A DNA stretch of 64,000 bases. It comes from Haloarcula pelagica. Its GTDB lineage: Archaea > Halobacteriota > Halobacteria > Halobacteriales > Haloarculaceae. Within the stretch, counting starts at the first letter, position 1, and every line of letters starts with the position of its first letter. This document shows, in pieces, positions 54,666 to 63,902 of this stretch. The stretch covers positions 3,224,001-3,288,000 of the forward strand of contig NZ_CP126161.1 in the NCBI RefSeq assembly GCF_030127105.1. The letters run 5' to 3'. Made by a program: the position numbers and the translations under genes. The notes below the pieces were generated by a model, which saw nothing but the letters and a program-made list of their open reading frames with translations, was not told the DNA's origin and did not search any database.

Positions 54666-55609
54666 CGAGTCGTCCCCGAAGGGGGCCCGAGTTCGAGCGG
54701 CGGGAGCTGGCTCTCGATCATCTCGCGGTCCTCCTGCAGCCACGGCGGGAGAAACAGCGATCGATCGCCGGCGTCGGCGTCGTCGCTCGCCCCGGATTCC
54801 GAGGTGTCGGTCGCGAGTTCGAACAGGATACCGCCGGAATCACGGACGTACAGCGAGTGAAAGAAGTGGCGGTCTTTCACCCGTGACACGTCGTAGCCCC
54901 GCTCCCGGAAGAGGCTGTGCCACTCGTACAGTTGTTCCTCGTCGGGGACGCGGACCGCGACGTGGTGGAACGATCCGGCGCCTTCCCGGGCGAACTCGGC
55001 GTCCTGGTCGAGCAGGTCGACGACGGTCGCACGGGTCCCATCGGTCTCGTAGCGGACGCGGTCGCCCGCCTGCGTGACCAGTTCGAACCCCAGCGTCTCC
55101 AGGACGCTCGCCGTCACGTACACGTCGGTCGAGCGCAGCGTCACGCCGTGGATGCCACGGATCGCGTGTCGCGTCGGGACCGGTCCGTCCGCCCACGGGG
55201 ATACGTCTGATTCGCCGGTGACGAGTTCGAGTCGCGTCCCGTCGGGGTCGCTAAAGCGGAGCGCCCGTCCGTCGAAGCGGTCGACCGGTCCCTGGACTGT
55301 GACGCCGTGGTCCGCGAGTCGGTCCCGCCAGTACGACACCGACTCCGGCGGGATCACCATGGCGGTGGCACTGATCTCCGGTTTTCCGGGACGGCCGTCG
55401 TCTTCGGCCGGATACGGGAAGAACGTCAACACCGTCCCGGGCGTACCCGTCCGGTCACCGTAGAAGAGGTGCCGTGTGAACTTGTCGTTGAAGTTCACGG
55501 TCTGCCTGACGAGGGACAGCCCGAGAACGTCTCTGTAGAAGTCGACGTTCGCCTGCCCGTCGCGGACGATTCCCGTGACGTGGTGGATCCCTGGTGTGTC
55601 CGAGAGCAT
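54662..55609 (-). CDS. VOC-family ring-cleaving dioxygenase (MhqO/LinE-like)
   Basis: 315 residues made of two vicinal-oxygen-chelate domains (about 5-135 and 145-280). Metal-binding His appear in GIHHVTGIV (about 7-15) and SFHHVAVRV (about 216-224), and a Glu is in GILFELATD (about 262-270), consistent with an Fe(II) site. Related bacterial proteins cleave hydroquinones. The coupled hydrolase could process the ring-opened product; this is inference. Start ATG 55609 (MLSDTPGIHHV). Confidence 0.88.
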   Translation of the reverse strand: MLSDTPGIHHVTGIVRDGQANVDFYRDVLGLSLVRQTVNFNDKFTRHLFYGDRTGTPGTVLTFFPYPAEDDGRPGKPEISATAMVIPPESVSYWRDRLADHGVTVQGPVDRFDGRALRFSDPDGTRLELVTGESDVSPWADGPVPTRHAIRGIHGVTLRSTDVYVTASVLETLGFELVTQAGDRVRYETDGTRATVVDLLDQDAEFAREGAGSFHHVAVRVPDEEQLYEWHSLFRERGYDVSRVKDRHFFHSLYVRDSGGILFELATDTSESGASDDADAGDRSLFLPPWLQEDREMIESQLPPLELGPPSGTTR

Positions 55610-55740
55610 GTGTGTCGGTCGTGTCCGCCATCGTGACGACGAGAACCGGGGGCACAGCGGTTGCACGAACGCACTCCCCCCGGCTCGGGCTCGTGTTGCG
55701 ATGGGGGCCCAATCGGCATAAACTCCCGGTGGAAGTGTCC

Positions 55741-56019
55741 CTATCCGCGAACGGATAGCCGCTCGACGGACTGCTGGAGGTGCGAGACGCTGGCACGCCA
55801 GAGCGCGAACCCGGAGCGGACCTGGTCTCGGCCGCGGTCCCACGTGTCCGCGGGCGTCTCCGTCGCACGCCGGGCGACGAGCGCGAAACAGCTGGGGCAC
55901 CGCTTGTGCTGCTGGTCCGAGAGCGTATACTCCAGCCACCCCATCGGGGCGGGACTCTCGTATCCACAGTCGGGACAGAACAGCGTCGACTTCTGTCGCG
56001 GTGCGTCTGGCTGGCTCAT
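55741..56019 (-). CDS. Small zinc-ribbon protein, haloarchaeal
   Basis: 92 residues. Two CxxC knuckles, CPDC (about 15-18) and CPSC (about 41-44), form a zinc ribbon; a helical C-terminal half follows (DQVRSGFALWRASVSHLQQS). It resembles haloarchaeal putative zinc-binding proteins of unknown function (possibly DUF7837). ATG 56019 is preferred to a weak upstream TTG. An A/T-rich CTTTACA about 26 bases before it may be the promoter. Confidence 0.65.
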   Translation of the reverse strand: MSQPDAPRQKSTLFCPDCGYESPAPMGWLEYTLSDQQHKRCPSCFALVARRATETPADTWDRGRDQVRSGFALWRASVSHLQQSVERLSVRG

Positions 56020-56130
56020 ACTCGGTGCCAACAGGTACCCGTGTAAAGCCCTTCTGGCTCGTCCGACTAGTCACTGTTCGACCATTAATATCGATTAATT
56101 CACCTGATGTTTCCGTGACTGACACACGAG

Positions 56131-57396
56131 CTACGATAGTAGGACGACCGCGGTCGCGGCCGTACCGGCGGCGACAACCGCCACGCTCCACAGCGCGACC
56201 CGACCGACGAACTGGCGGTCCCGTGTCGTCAGCGTCAACCCCGCTTTGACGACGATGCTCGTGACCGTCGCCAACAGGACGCCGACCGTCGCCGTCGTCT
56301 GGTCCAGTGTCCCGGCCCGGTAGAGGAGGACCGCAGATGTCGTCGCAGAGGCACTGGAGACCAGTCCCGAGAGCGCCGCAGTCACGTAGAAGCCGACCGC
56401 GCCGAACTCGGCGTTCCCGACAGCACCGGCGAGGACGACGACGAGAAACGCGGCCCCGAAGCCGAGGGCGTACCGGAGCGAGAACGGCGTCTGTAACTCG
56501 ACTTCGAACTCCTCGCTCCAGTCGGCGGTGGCCGCCGCGATGGCGACACACGCGAGGACGACGACCAGGACTGGGACGACGACGCCGACGAGCAGGTCCG
56601 GAACCGTGAACGCGATGACGATAGCCAGGTTTCGAACCGCCATCGCGGCGTCGGCCAGCAGGATCGCGGCGATCCCGTAGCTGCTGGTCGACGGGCGCTG
56701 TTTGACGTGGTCGACGACCGTTCCGACGACGGCCGTCGAGGAGGCCAGCCCGCCGAAGAACCCGGTGATCGCGATCCCGCGACCGCCGTACAGGGTGACG
56801 ATGGTGTAGTTGACCATCCCGATGCCGGCGACGAACACGACCATCAGCCAGACGATCCGCGGCTCGAAGCCGAGGCTGAACCCGGCCAGACGGATCGTCG
56901 CCTCGGTCGGCAGGAGGGGGTAGACGACGAACGCGAGGATGGCGAACTCGGTCGCCGACCGGAGTTCCTCACGGGAGAGCCCCCAGGCGAAGGTGTGGAG
57001 CTCTCGCTTGAGCACCAGCAACAGCGTCGAGATGACCGCCACCGCGACGCCTTCGAGGAGGAACCCGCCGGCGACCAGGCCGCCGACGCCGTAGGCGACC
57101 AACAGCGAGGCCGAAGTCGTCAGGGAGAGCCCCCGGTCGGTGAGGAGGCCTTTCGTGGCGATGAGGACTCCCTGCACGACGACGAACACGCCACCGACGG
57201 CGAGCAGCAGATCGCTCTCCAGATAGACGAACACCGCGCCGAGCAGGCTCGCGAGCGAGAACGTCCGGATTCCGGCCGGTTTCTCCGACCACTCCCGTTC
57301 TAGCCCCAGGAACATCCCCAGCGCGGTCGCCACCGCCAACTGGACGACCGTGTCGTCGAACGGCGCAGCGGCCAACACCCCGCCCGCTCCTGTCAT
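56131..57396 (-). CDS. MgtC/SapB-type membrane protein with DUF4010
   Basis: 421 residues with about twelve membrane helices. The N-terminal third (about 13-140) matches the MgtC/SapB domain (ALGMFLGLEREWSEKPAGIRTFSLASLLG). The rest (about 170-420) is the DUF4010 region. Such fusions are thought to be membrane proteins affecting Mg2+ or cell-envelope homeostasis; transport is unproven. Standing alone, divergent from the subtilase. Confidence 0.85.
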   Translation of the reverse strand: MTGAGGVLAAAPFDDTVVQLAVATALGMFLGLEREWSEKPAGIRTFSLASLLGAVFVYLESDLLLAVGGVFVVVQGVLIATKGLLTDRGLSLTTSASLLVAYGVGGLVAGGFLLEGVAVAVISTLLLVLKRELHTFAWGLSREELRSATEFAILAFVVYPLLPTEATIRLAGFSLGFEPRIVWLMVVFVAGIGMVNYTIVTLYGGRGIAITGFFGGLASSTAVVGTVVDHVKQRPSTSSYGIAAILLADAAMAVRNLAIVIAFTVPDLLVGVVVPVLVVVLACVAIAAATADWSEEFEVELQTPFSLRYALGFGAAFLVVVLAGAVGNAEFGAVGFYVTAALSGLVSSASATTSAVLLYRAGTLDQTTATVGVLLATVTSIVVKAGLTLTTRDRQFVGRVALWSVAVVAAGTAATAVVLLS

Positions 57397-57526
57397 CCGT
57401 TCAGTGTTTTTCGGAGGCCCCTATAGTTCATGTGGCAGTTCGGCGGTCTGCGGTGGTATCCGCCTCAGTCTCAACATTGGTACTGGGGCCAGGGAGTTCA
57501 TATCGCCGGCCGTGATATCGTGTCTC

Positions 57527-60169
57527 ATGTCGAGAGGCTTCTCCGTCGTGGCAGTCGTTTGCCTGGCCGTGCTCGTGGCCGTCACACCGGCACAGGCAAC
57601 CGGTTTAGAGGCGGCGGACCCGCAGGATACGAACGACCGGAAACCCGGCGCTGCGGTGGCAGCGGCCACGGAACCGGGGACCGAAGCGACGACCCAGGCC
57701 ACAGAGCGTGTCCGTGTCGTGGTCGAGTTCACCAGCGACGCCGCACGGGCCGAGGCGTCGCTTCGTGAGACACATCCCCGGATCGACGTGCAGGGCGGGA
57801 CCGAGGTCCAGTTCATGCCGGTCCTGTACGCGAACGTTCCCCGCTCGGTGCTGCCCGAACTGCGGGCGCGCCCGGATGTCGAGTCCGTCGTCGTCGATAC
57901 CGTGGTCACGACCCCCGAGCCCGTCACCGCCGCGAGTACGGCCGGCGATCCCACCGGAGGGACTCGGAGCCAGTCGACGCCGTGGGGGATCGACCGCGTC
58001 GGCGCGCCCGACGCCCAGCAGCAAGTCGACGACAGCGCCGTCTCGGCGGTCGACGTGGCCGTCCTCGACACCGGAATCGACTACCAGCATCCCGACCTCG
58101 ACGACAACGTGGTCTGGGGGGCGAACTTCTCCGAGGGGGCGAGCGACCGGACGCTCGCGAGCGCGGACGACAACGACGGTCACGGGACCCACGCGGCCGG
58201 CATCGTGGCCGCCGAGGACAACAACCGGGGCGTCGTCGGCGTCGCGCCCACCGCCGACCTCTACGCGATCAAGGTGTTGAACTCGACCGGCGTGGGCTAC
58301 TACAGTTGGTGGGTCAGCGGGATCGACGCGGCGCTGAAAGGCCCCGACGGGACGATGGGGACCGACGACGACGCCGATGTCCTCTCGATGAGTCTCGGCG
58401 GCGCCAGCGACGCCAGCAACCTCCGGAACGCGATCGCGGACGCCAGCGACCGGGCGGTTATCGTCGCCTCCGCCGGCAACAGCGGCGACGGGGACCCCGC
58501 GACCAACGAAGTGGGGTATCCGGCGAAATACAGCGGCGCGATCGCCGTCGCGGCGACGGACCGCAACGACCAGACCACCACGTTCAGCGCCGAAGGGAGC
58601 GAGATCGAACTCGCCGCGCCCGGATCGGGACAGGACACCACCGGTATCGGCGGTGGGACCGTTTACTTCGGCGGAACGTCCGCAGCGGCGCCCCACGTGG
58701 CGGGCGCCGCGGCGCTGGTCATCGCCCAGGATCTCGAAGACGGTTCGAGGGACCTCTCGGAGTCGGCCGTCCGGCAGCGATTGCAGGACACGGCCCTCGA
58801 TATCGAGGCGTCGGGACGGGACAACGAAGCCGGCTACGGACTCGTGCAGGCCGACCGAGCGCTGTCGGTCGGTAACTCCCCGCCGACGGCGGACGCCGGG
58901 TCGGACATCTCGGTGACCGGCGGGTCGTCGGTGACGCTGGACGCGACGGGCTCGACCGACCCCGACGGTGAGAGCCTCATCTACAGCTGGAGTCAGACCG
59001 GCGGGACAGCGGTTTCACTCGGCAGTCCGAACACGGCGACGCCGACGTTCACGGCCCCGAGTGTCAACAGCCAGACCACGCTGACGTTCGAAGTGACGGT
59101 TACGGACGGTAACGGCGGCTGGGGGACGGATACGGTGGCTGTCACGGTATCGCCGTCGAATTCCGTGCCGACCGCGGACGCCGGGTCGGATGTGTCGGTA
59201 AACGGCGGCGCACCGGTAACGCTGGACGCGACGGGCTCGACCGATCCGGACGGGGACGTGCTGTCGTACTTCTGGACACAGACCGGCGGCACAGCAGTTT
59301 CGCTGGGCAGTTCGAACACGGCGACACCGACGTTTACCGCCCCCGGAGTCAACAGTCAGACGACGTTGACGTTCGAGGTGTCGGTGACCGACCCGAGCGG
59401 GGCGTCGGATACCGATACGGTCGCCGTGACCGTCTCGCCGTCCAACAACGCGCCGACGGCGGACGCCGGGTCGGACATCTCGGTGACCGGCGGGTCGTCG
59501 GTGACGCTGGACGCGACGGGCTCGACAGATCCCGACGGTGAGAGCCTCATCTACAGCTGGAGTCAGACCGGCGGGACAGCGGTTTCACTCGGCAGTCCGA
59601 ACACGGCGACGCCGACGTTTACAGCTCCGAGTGTCAACAGCCAGACCACGCTGACGTTCGAACTGACCGTCACAGACGCCAACGGTGGCTGGGGAACGGA
59701 TACCGTGGCCGTGACCGTCTCGCCGTCGAACACCGCGCCGACTGCTGACGCCGGGTCGAACATGTCAGTGACTGTCGGATCGTCGGTGACGCTCGATGGC
59801 TCTCAGTCGACCGATCCGGACGGGGACGCGCTGTCTTACACCTGGAGTCAGACCGGCGGGACAGCGGTGGTGCTGACGGGACCGACGACCGCACAGCCGA
59901 CGTTCACGGCCCCGAGTGTCAGCAGTCCGACGACGCTCGACTTCGAACTCGTGGTTCGGGACGCCTCGGCGTCGAGCACCGATACGGTGGCCGTCACGGT
60001 CCAGCCGTCACAGTCCGCGAGCAGCCGGTTCGATATCGATAGCGACGGGACGGTCGACAGAGGCGACGTGCTGGACGTGATCGCCGCGTACAACACCGGA
60101 TCGACCGTCGGCGGGAGCCCGGTCGACGGGGACGACGTGATGCGGGCGATCGTGGAACTGAACACCTGA
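57527..60169 (+). CDS. Secreted subtilisin-like protease with PKD-type repeats and dockerin-like end
   Basis: 880 residues. Signal peptide (about 1-25, VAVTPAQA), an inhibitor-like pro-region (about 60-130), then the S8 domain with Asp181 (VLDTGID), His219 (DGHGTHAAG), oxyanion Asn318 (SAGNSG) and Ser385 (GGTSAAAPH). Four PKD/Ig-like repeats of about 95 residues (about 452-832) and a C-terminal dockerin-like pair (about 833-880, DIDSDGTVDRGDVLDVI) follow. A halolysin-type extracellular protease is likely. The first and third repeats are nearly identical in DNA. Confidence 0.92.
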   Translation: MSRGFSVVAVVCLAVLVAVTPAQATGLEAADPQDTNDRKPGAAVAAATEPGTEATTQATERVRVVVEFTSDAARAEASLRETHPRIDVQGGTEVQFMPVLYANVPRSVLPELRARPDVESVVVDTVVTTPEPVTAASTAGDPTGGTRSQSTPWGIDRVGAPDAQQQVDDSAVSAVDVAVLDTGIDYQHPDLDDNVVWGANFSEGASDRTLASADDNDGHGTHAAGIVAAEDNNRGVVGVAPTADLYAIKVLNSTGVGYYSWWVSGIDAALKGPDGTMGTDDDADVLSMSLGGASDASNLRNAIADASDRAVIVASAGNSGDGDPATNEVGYPAKYSGAIAVAATDRNDQTTTFSAEGSEIELAAPGSGQDTTGIGGGTVYFGGTSAAAPHVAGAAALVIAQDLEDGSRDLSESAVRQRLQDTALDIEASGRDNEAGYGLVQADRALSVGNSPPTADAGSDISVTGGSSVTLDATGSTDPDGESLIYSWSQTGGTAVSLGSPNTATPTFTAPSVNSQTTLTFEVTVTDGNGGWGTDTVAVTVSPSNSVPTADAGSDVSVNGGAPVTLDATGSTDPDGDVLSYFWTQTGGTAVSLGSSNTATPTFTAPGVNSQTTLTFEVSVTDPSGASDTDTVAVTVSPSNNAPTADAGSDISVTGGSSVTLDATGSTDPDGESLIYSWSQTGGTAVSLGSPNTATPTFTAPSVNSQTTLTFELTVTDANGGWGTDTVAVTVSPSNTAPTADAGSNMSVTVGSSVTLDGSQSTDPDGDALSYTWSQTGGTAVVLTGPTTAQPTFTAPSVSSPTTLDFELVVRDASASSTDTVAVTVQPSQSASSRFDIDSDGTVDRGDVLDVIAAYNTGSTVGGSPVDGDDVMRAIVELNT
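58881..59085 (+). repeat. First copy of a ~205-base near-identical internal repeat
   Basis: Encodes most of one PKD-type repeat of the subtilase. It matches 59451-59655 with only a few substitutions over about 205 bases, pointing to recent duplication or gene conversion. Confidence 0.85.
59451..59655 (+). repeat. Second copy of a ~205-base near-identical internal repeat
   Basis: Partner of 58881-59085, 570 bases (190 codons) downstream. The intervening repeat is more divergent, so the two near-identical units are not adjacent. Confidence 0.85.
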
Positions 60170-60262
60170 CGGCCCGGCCCTGACTCGAACACACGATCGA
60201 CTGTGGCGACGACCGCGGCCACGGTGTCCAACGCTCTTGTACTCCCGCGGTGTACTGGCGGT

Positions 60263-61579
60263 ATGATCCGCGACCGGGAACGCGCCACGGAGGACCCTGC
60301 GGTCACCGTCGCGCTCGACTGTATCGAGGCCGGAATCGAGCGCGCTCGGCCCGAAACCGTCGTCCCCGCCGTCGTCGCCCGCGACGGGCAGACGATCACG
60401 GTCGCCGGCGAGCAGTTCGACCGACGGGCGTACGACGAACTCGTCGTCCTGGGCGGGGGCAACGCCGCCGGTCACGTCGCGGCAGCGCTCGAACGGGAGC
60501 TCGGCGCGGCGCTTGACGGCGGTGTCGTCGTGACGGATTCGCCGGTCGATCTCGACCGGGTTCGCGTGCTGCCCGCGGACCACCCGCTGCCCAGCGAACG
60601 CGGCGTCGAGTCGACACGGGAACTGCTGGCGGCGGCCGACGACTGCGGCGAGCGGACGCTCGTCATCGCGGTGGTGACCGGGGGCGGCAGCGCCTGTCTG
60701 GCCGCGCCCGACGGCGTCTCCCTGGCCGACCTTCGGTCGACGACGAGGACGCTGCTGGACGGTGGTGTCCCGATCGAGTCGGTCAACGCCGTCCGCAAGC
60801 ATCTCTCGGCGGTCAAGGGCGGACAGTTGGCGCGTCGGCTCGCACCCGCCCGCGTCTGTGGACTGGTCCTGAGCGATGTCGTCGGCGACGATCTGTCCGT
60901 GATCGCCAGCGGGCCGCTGACGCCCGATCCGTCGACGTTCCGGGACGCGCTGGACGTGGTCGACGGAGTCGACGGCGCGGTTCCCGACAGTGTTCGCCGG
61001 CGGCTCACACGCGGTGTCGAGGGGGCCGTGCCCGAGACGCCCGATGCCGGCGATCCCGTGTTCGATCAGGTCACGACACACGTCGTCGCCAACAACATGA
61101 CGGCCCTCCGGGCGGCGAGCGAGCGGGCGGCCGAGGCCGGCTACGAACCGCTGATCCTCTCCTCGCGGGTCCGGGGCGAGGCACGAACCGCCGCCGGCAC
61201 GCACGCGGCGATCGCTGCGGAGATTCGCGCGACCGGGACGCCGGTCGAACCTCCGGCAGTGGTGCTCTCGGGCGGCGAGACGACGGTCACGGTCTCCGGA
61301 GACGGACAGGGCGGGCCGAACCAGGAGTTCGTCCTCGGCGGGCTGGCGGACCTGCCCGCCGACAGCGTCCTCGCGGCGGTCGACACCGACGGGATCGACG
61401 GGGCGACGGACGCTGCCGGGGCTGTCGTCGACGGCGGAAACCGGCCCGGAGAGGCGGCGGTACGCGACGCGCTCGACCGTAGCGACGCCTACGGACTGCT
61501 GGCCGACCATGACGCGCTCGTCGAGACCGGCCCGACCGGGACGAACGTCAACGACCTCCGAGTGGTGGTCGTCCGCTGA
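60263..61579 (+). CDS. Glycerate 2-kinase (class II glycerate kinase)
   Basis: Phosphorylates glycerate to 2-phosphoglycerate. The 438-residue product has the DUF4147 N-terminal domain with LGGGNAAGHVA (about 67-77), VVTGGGSACLAAPDG (about 134-148) and SAVKGGQLA (about 180-188). The MOFRL C-terminal domain has VVLSGGETTVTV and GGPNQEFVLG (about 348-357). ATG 60263 is preferred over an upstream ATG at 60203. It probably feeds sugar-derived glycerate into central metabolism; the branched-chain or semi-phosphorylative Entner-Doudoroff link is inference. Confidence 0.92.
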   Translation: MIRDRERATEDPAVTVALDCIEAGIERARPETVVPAVVARDGQTITVAGEQFDRRAYDELVVLGGGNAAGHVAAALERELGAALDGGVVVTDSPVDLDRVRVLPADHPLPSERGVESTRELLAAADDCGERTLVIAVVTGGGSACLAAPDGVSLADLRSTTRTLLDGGVPIESVNAVRKHLSAVKGGQLARRLAPARVCGLVLSDVVGDDLSVIASGPLTPDPSTFRDALDVVDGVDGAVPDSVRRRLTRGVEGAVPETPDAGDPVFDQVTTHVVANNMTALRAASERAAEAGYEPLILSSRVRGEARTAAGTHAAIAAEIRATGTPVEPPAVVLSGGETTVTVSGDGQGGPNQEFVLGGLADLPADSVLAAVDTDGIDGATDAAGAVVDGGNRPGEAAVRDALDRSDAYGLLADHDALVETGPTGTNVNDLRVVVVR

Positions 61580-61580
61580 C

Positions 61581-62414
61581 TCACAGCGCCAGCAGCGCGC
61601 TCTGGGCGGCCTGGTCGGCGTAGACGACCGAGACGTAGAGGCCGGTAAACAGCGTCGCGTTGTAGAAGCCGTGGATCAGCGAGGGGACCACGATGTTGTC
61701 GGTGTACTCGTAGCTGACGCCGAAGACAAGCGCGGGGAGGACGAGCAGGCTCACGACGAAGAGGTTCCCCGTCGTCGAGCCCCCCGAGAGCGCGAACCAG
61801 TGGAGGCCGGCGAAAGCGATGCTCGGGACGAGGATTCCGACGACGGGGTTGAACACCGTTCGGATCCGGCCCTGGACGACGCCGCGGAACAGCAGTTCCT
61901 CGCCGGGGCCGACGAGCAACAGCGAGGCGGGGATCAACAGGAGGATGATCTCCGGGTTCTCCATGCCGACCTGGGCTGCGGAGTTGGTCCCGGTGTCGAC
62001 CGCCAGTTGCGAGGCCAGCAGCGACCCGCCGATGGCGGCGCCGAGCGCGAGGAAATAGCCCACGATGACCACGGCGGCGTCTCTGAGCGAGGGGATCGAG
62101 GCGGGGATGTCGAACTCGACGAAGGGGCCGTCGATACCCAGGAGTTCGCGGATCGCCGGCGCGATTCGGGGTCTGAACTCGACGTACGCCAGTGCGACAC
62201 CGGCACACCCGACCCCCTGGACGAAGACGAGACCGAGGACGAGGAGGTGGGTCGTCGTCAGGTCGATTCCCGCCCCGAACTGGAGGACGACGAACGCCAG
62301 GAGCGTCAGGGCCGTCCCGAAGAGGAGACCGCCCGCGCCCATCCCCAGCGCCGAGACGACCGCGACGACCGTCTGGAGGGGAGACTGTTGGTGCTGATCG
62401 ACTGCACGTGCCAT
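61581..62414 (-). CDS. CPBP-family intramembrane metalloprotease
   Basis: 277 residues with about eight membrane helices. Motif 1 GEELLFRG gives EExxxR (about 169-174), motif 2 FAGLHW supplies a His (about 200-205) and motif 3 HGFYN (about 249-253) the last ligand. All key residues are intact. Related Rce1 and abortive-infection-type proteases act on prenylated or membrane proteins. The target here is unknown. Confidence 0.9.
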   Translation of the reverse strand: MARAVDQHQQSPLQTVVAVVSALGMGAGGLLFGTALTLLAFVVLQFGAGIDLTTTHLLVLGLVFVQGVGCAGVALAYVEFRPRIAPAIRELLGIDGPFVEFDIPASIPSLRDAAVVIVGYFLALGAAIGGSLLASQLAVDTGTNSAAQVGMENPEIILLLIPASLLLVGPGEELLFRGVVQGRIRTVFNPVVGILVPSIAFAGLHWFALSGGSTTGNLFVVSLLVLPALVFGVSYEYTDNIVVPSLIHGFYNATLFTGLYVSVVYADQAAQSALLAL

Positions 62415-62465
62415 GACACCGGAGTGTAGTGGTGTGGGACTGATAACAGTTCGTTTACGGGACTG

Positions 62466-63014
62466 CTACCGGGACCGCTCGCCGGCTTCGACGGCGACTT
62501 CCAGCCAGTTCTCCTCCGGCGGGAGCGGGCAGGAGAACGTCTCGCTGTACGCACAGAACGGCGCGTACGCCAGGTTGAAATCCAGCGGGATCTCCTGGCC
62601 GTCGGTCAGCGCGCCGTCGAGTTCGAGTTCGATGTACCGACCGTTCCCGTAGGTCTGCTGTCCGGTGGTCTTGTCGCGGAAGGGGACGAAAAGCGTCGCT
62701 GCCTCCTCGTCGGGCTGTCGATAGCCGGCCAGTTCGCAGTCGGTGCCGTCGATGGCGAACGAGAGTGTGGCGACCCGCTCGTACCGAACCGGCGGCCCGT
62801 CGGTCGTCTCCAGATCGAGGGTCTCCGGCGCCTCGTGGACGGTCACCGTCGCGGTGACACGGTACGCCGGGTCCGGGTCGAAGTACGCCAGACCGTCGAA
62901 CCCGTCGCGCTCTGCTGGCGGGATCGGTGACTGGCGGTGCTCGGCGAAAAACCGGTCCTTCTCGGCGCGGTTCGCACGGAGTTGCTCGGCCCAGCCGTCG
63001 GGACTGTCGCTCAT
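62466..63014 (-). CDS. DUF1684 protein
   Basis: 182 residues, start ATG 63014 (MSDSPDGWAEQLRANRAEKDRFF). The opening helix and the conserved YGNGRYIELEL and DFNLAYAPFCAYSE segments define DUF1684, a beta-rich family of unknown function found in bacteria and haloarchaea. Not secreted. The upstream open frame is unlike the family. Confidence 0.85.
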   Translation of the reverse strand: MSDSPDGWAEQLRANRAEKDRFFAEHRQSPIPPAERDGFDGLAYFDPDPAYRVTATVTVHEAPETLDLETTDGPPVRYERVATLSFAIDGTDCELAGYRQPDEEAATLFVPFRDKTTGQQTYGNGRYIELELDGALTDGQEIPLDFNLAYAPFCAYSETFSCPLPPEENWLEVAVEAGERSR

Positions 63015-63187
63015 ACCCGTGGTTGGTCGGGCGACCGTTTGAGTCCGGCGACTCCGGTCGGTGCTGGTCCGACGTTCGTCCCGGCTCGTGTGGTCGAAGA
63101 AACTCGAAACAACTGGAGAGTCGTGTTCTCGTCGTGAAACAGCCCGTACAGTTATGTGATCGGCCACAAGCTATTTATGTGGAAAGA

Positions 63188-63853
63188 ATGGGCCAGGTGG
63201 ACACATTCTACAGCGCACTCGGAGTCACCCCCGACGACGACACGGAGCGGATCCGCCAGGCGTATCGGGAACAGGTCAAGCGACACCACCCCGACGTGAG
63301 CGACGCCGCTGACGCGTCCGAGCGGTTCACGCGGCTCACGACGGCCAAGGAAGTCCTCACAGACGCCGACGAGCGGGCGCGGTACGACCGACTGGGCCAC
63401 GAGACGTACCTCCGGCGCAGTTCGAACCTCGCCGGCTGGAACGCGACCGCGGGAGCCACGACCGAACCCGGCACCGTCAGTGCGGCCGCAAGCGAGGCCG
63501 CCAATGAGCAGGTCGACAGGCGGGGACCGGCCGCACGGACCGCGACACCGGATCAGCAGACGCGCGGGGGGACGACGGCCTACGGGACCGCAGCGAGCTA
63601 CTACACGCCGGGACAGCGGGTCGGGACGGCGCAGTCGACCGGTGTCGGTGCCGTCCTCGGGAGCCTCAGCAAACTCGACACCGCCGTGGTGCTCCACGCG
63701 TTGTTGCTCGTCAGTTCGATCGTCGTCGCGTCGGTGTTCCTGGTCGCCGGCGCCGTCGGTGTGATCTCGACGTTCGTCGGCGCCGTCCTCGGCGTCTCGA
63801 TGGTCGGGATCACCGTGTTCGTCTCCGCACTCCTCGTCGCCGCGAACGTGTAG
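63188..63853 (+). CDS. J-domain protein with C-terminal membrane helices
   Basis: 221 residues. N-terminal DnaJ domain (about 3-70) with the HPD motif in RHHPDVSD (about 35-42). A Thr/Ala-rich linker (about 80-160) and two membrane helices (about 165-195 and 198-220) follow. The linker has no Gly/Phe or zinc domain, so it is a type III J-protein that would recruit DnaK to the membrane. The start could be ATG 63188 or GTG 63197, because an A/T-rich TATTTATG lies close by. Confidence 0.88.
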   Translation: MGQVDTFYSALGVTPDDDTERIRQAYREQVKRHHPDVSDAADASERFTRLTTAKEVLTDADERARYDRLGHETYLRRSSNLAGWNATAGATTEPGTVSAAASEAANEQVDRRGPAARTATPDQQTRGGTTAYGTAASYYTPGQRVGTAQSTGVGAVLGSLSKLDTAVVLHALLLVSSIVVASVFLVAGAVGVISTFVGAVLGVSMVGITVFVSALLVAANV

Positions 63854-63902
63854 CGCCGCCGCGAAGGGAAACCCGTTTTTCGTCCCGTCACGAACCCTGG
63901 GT

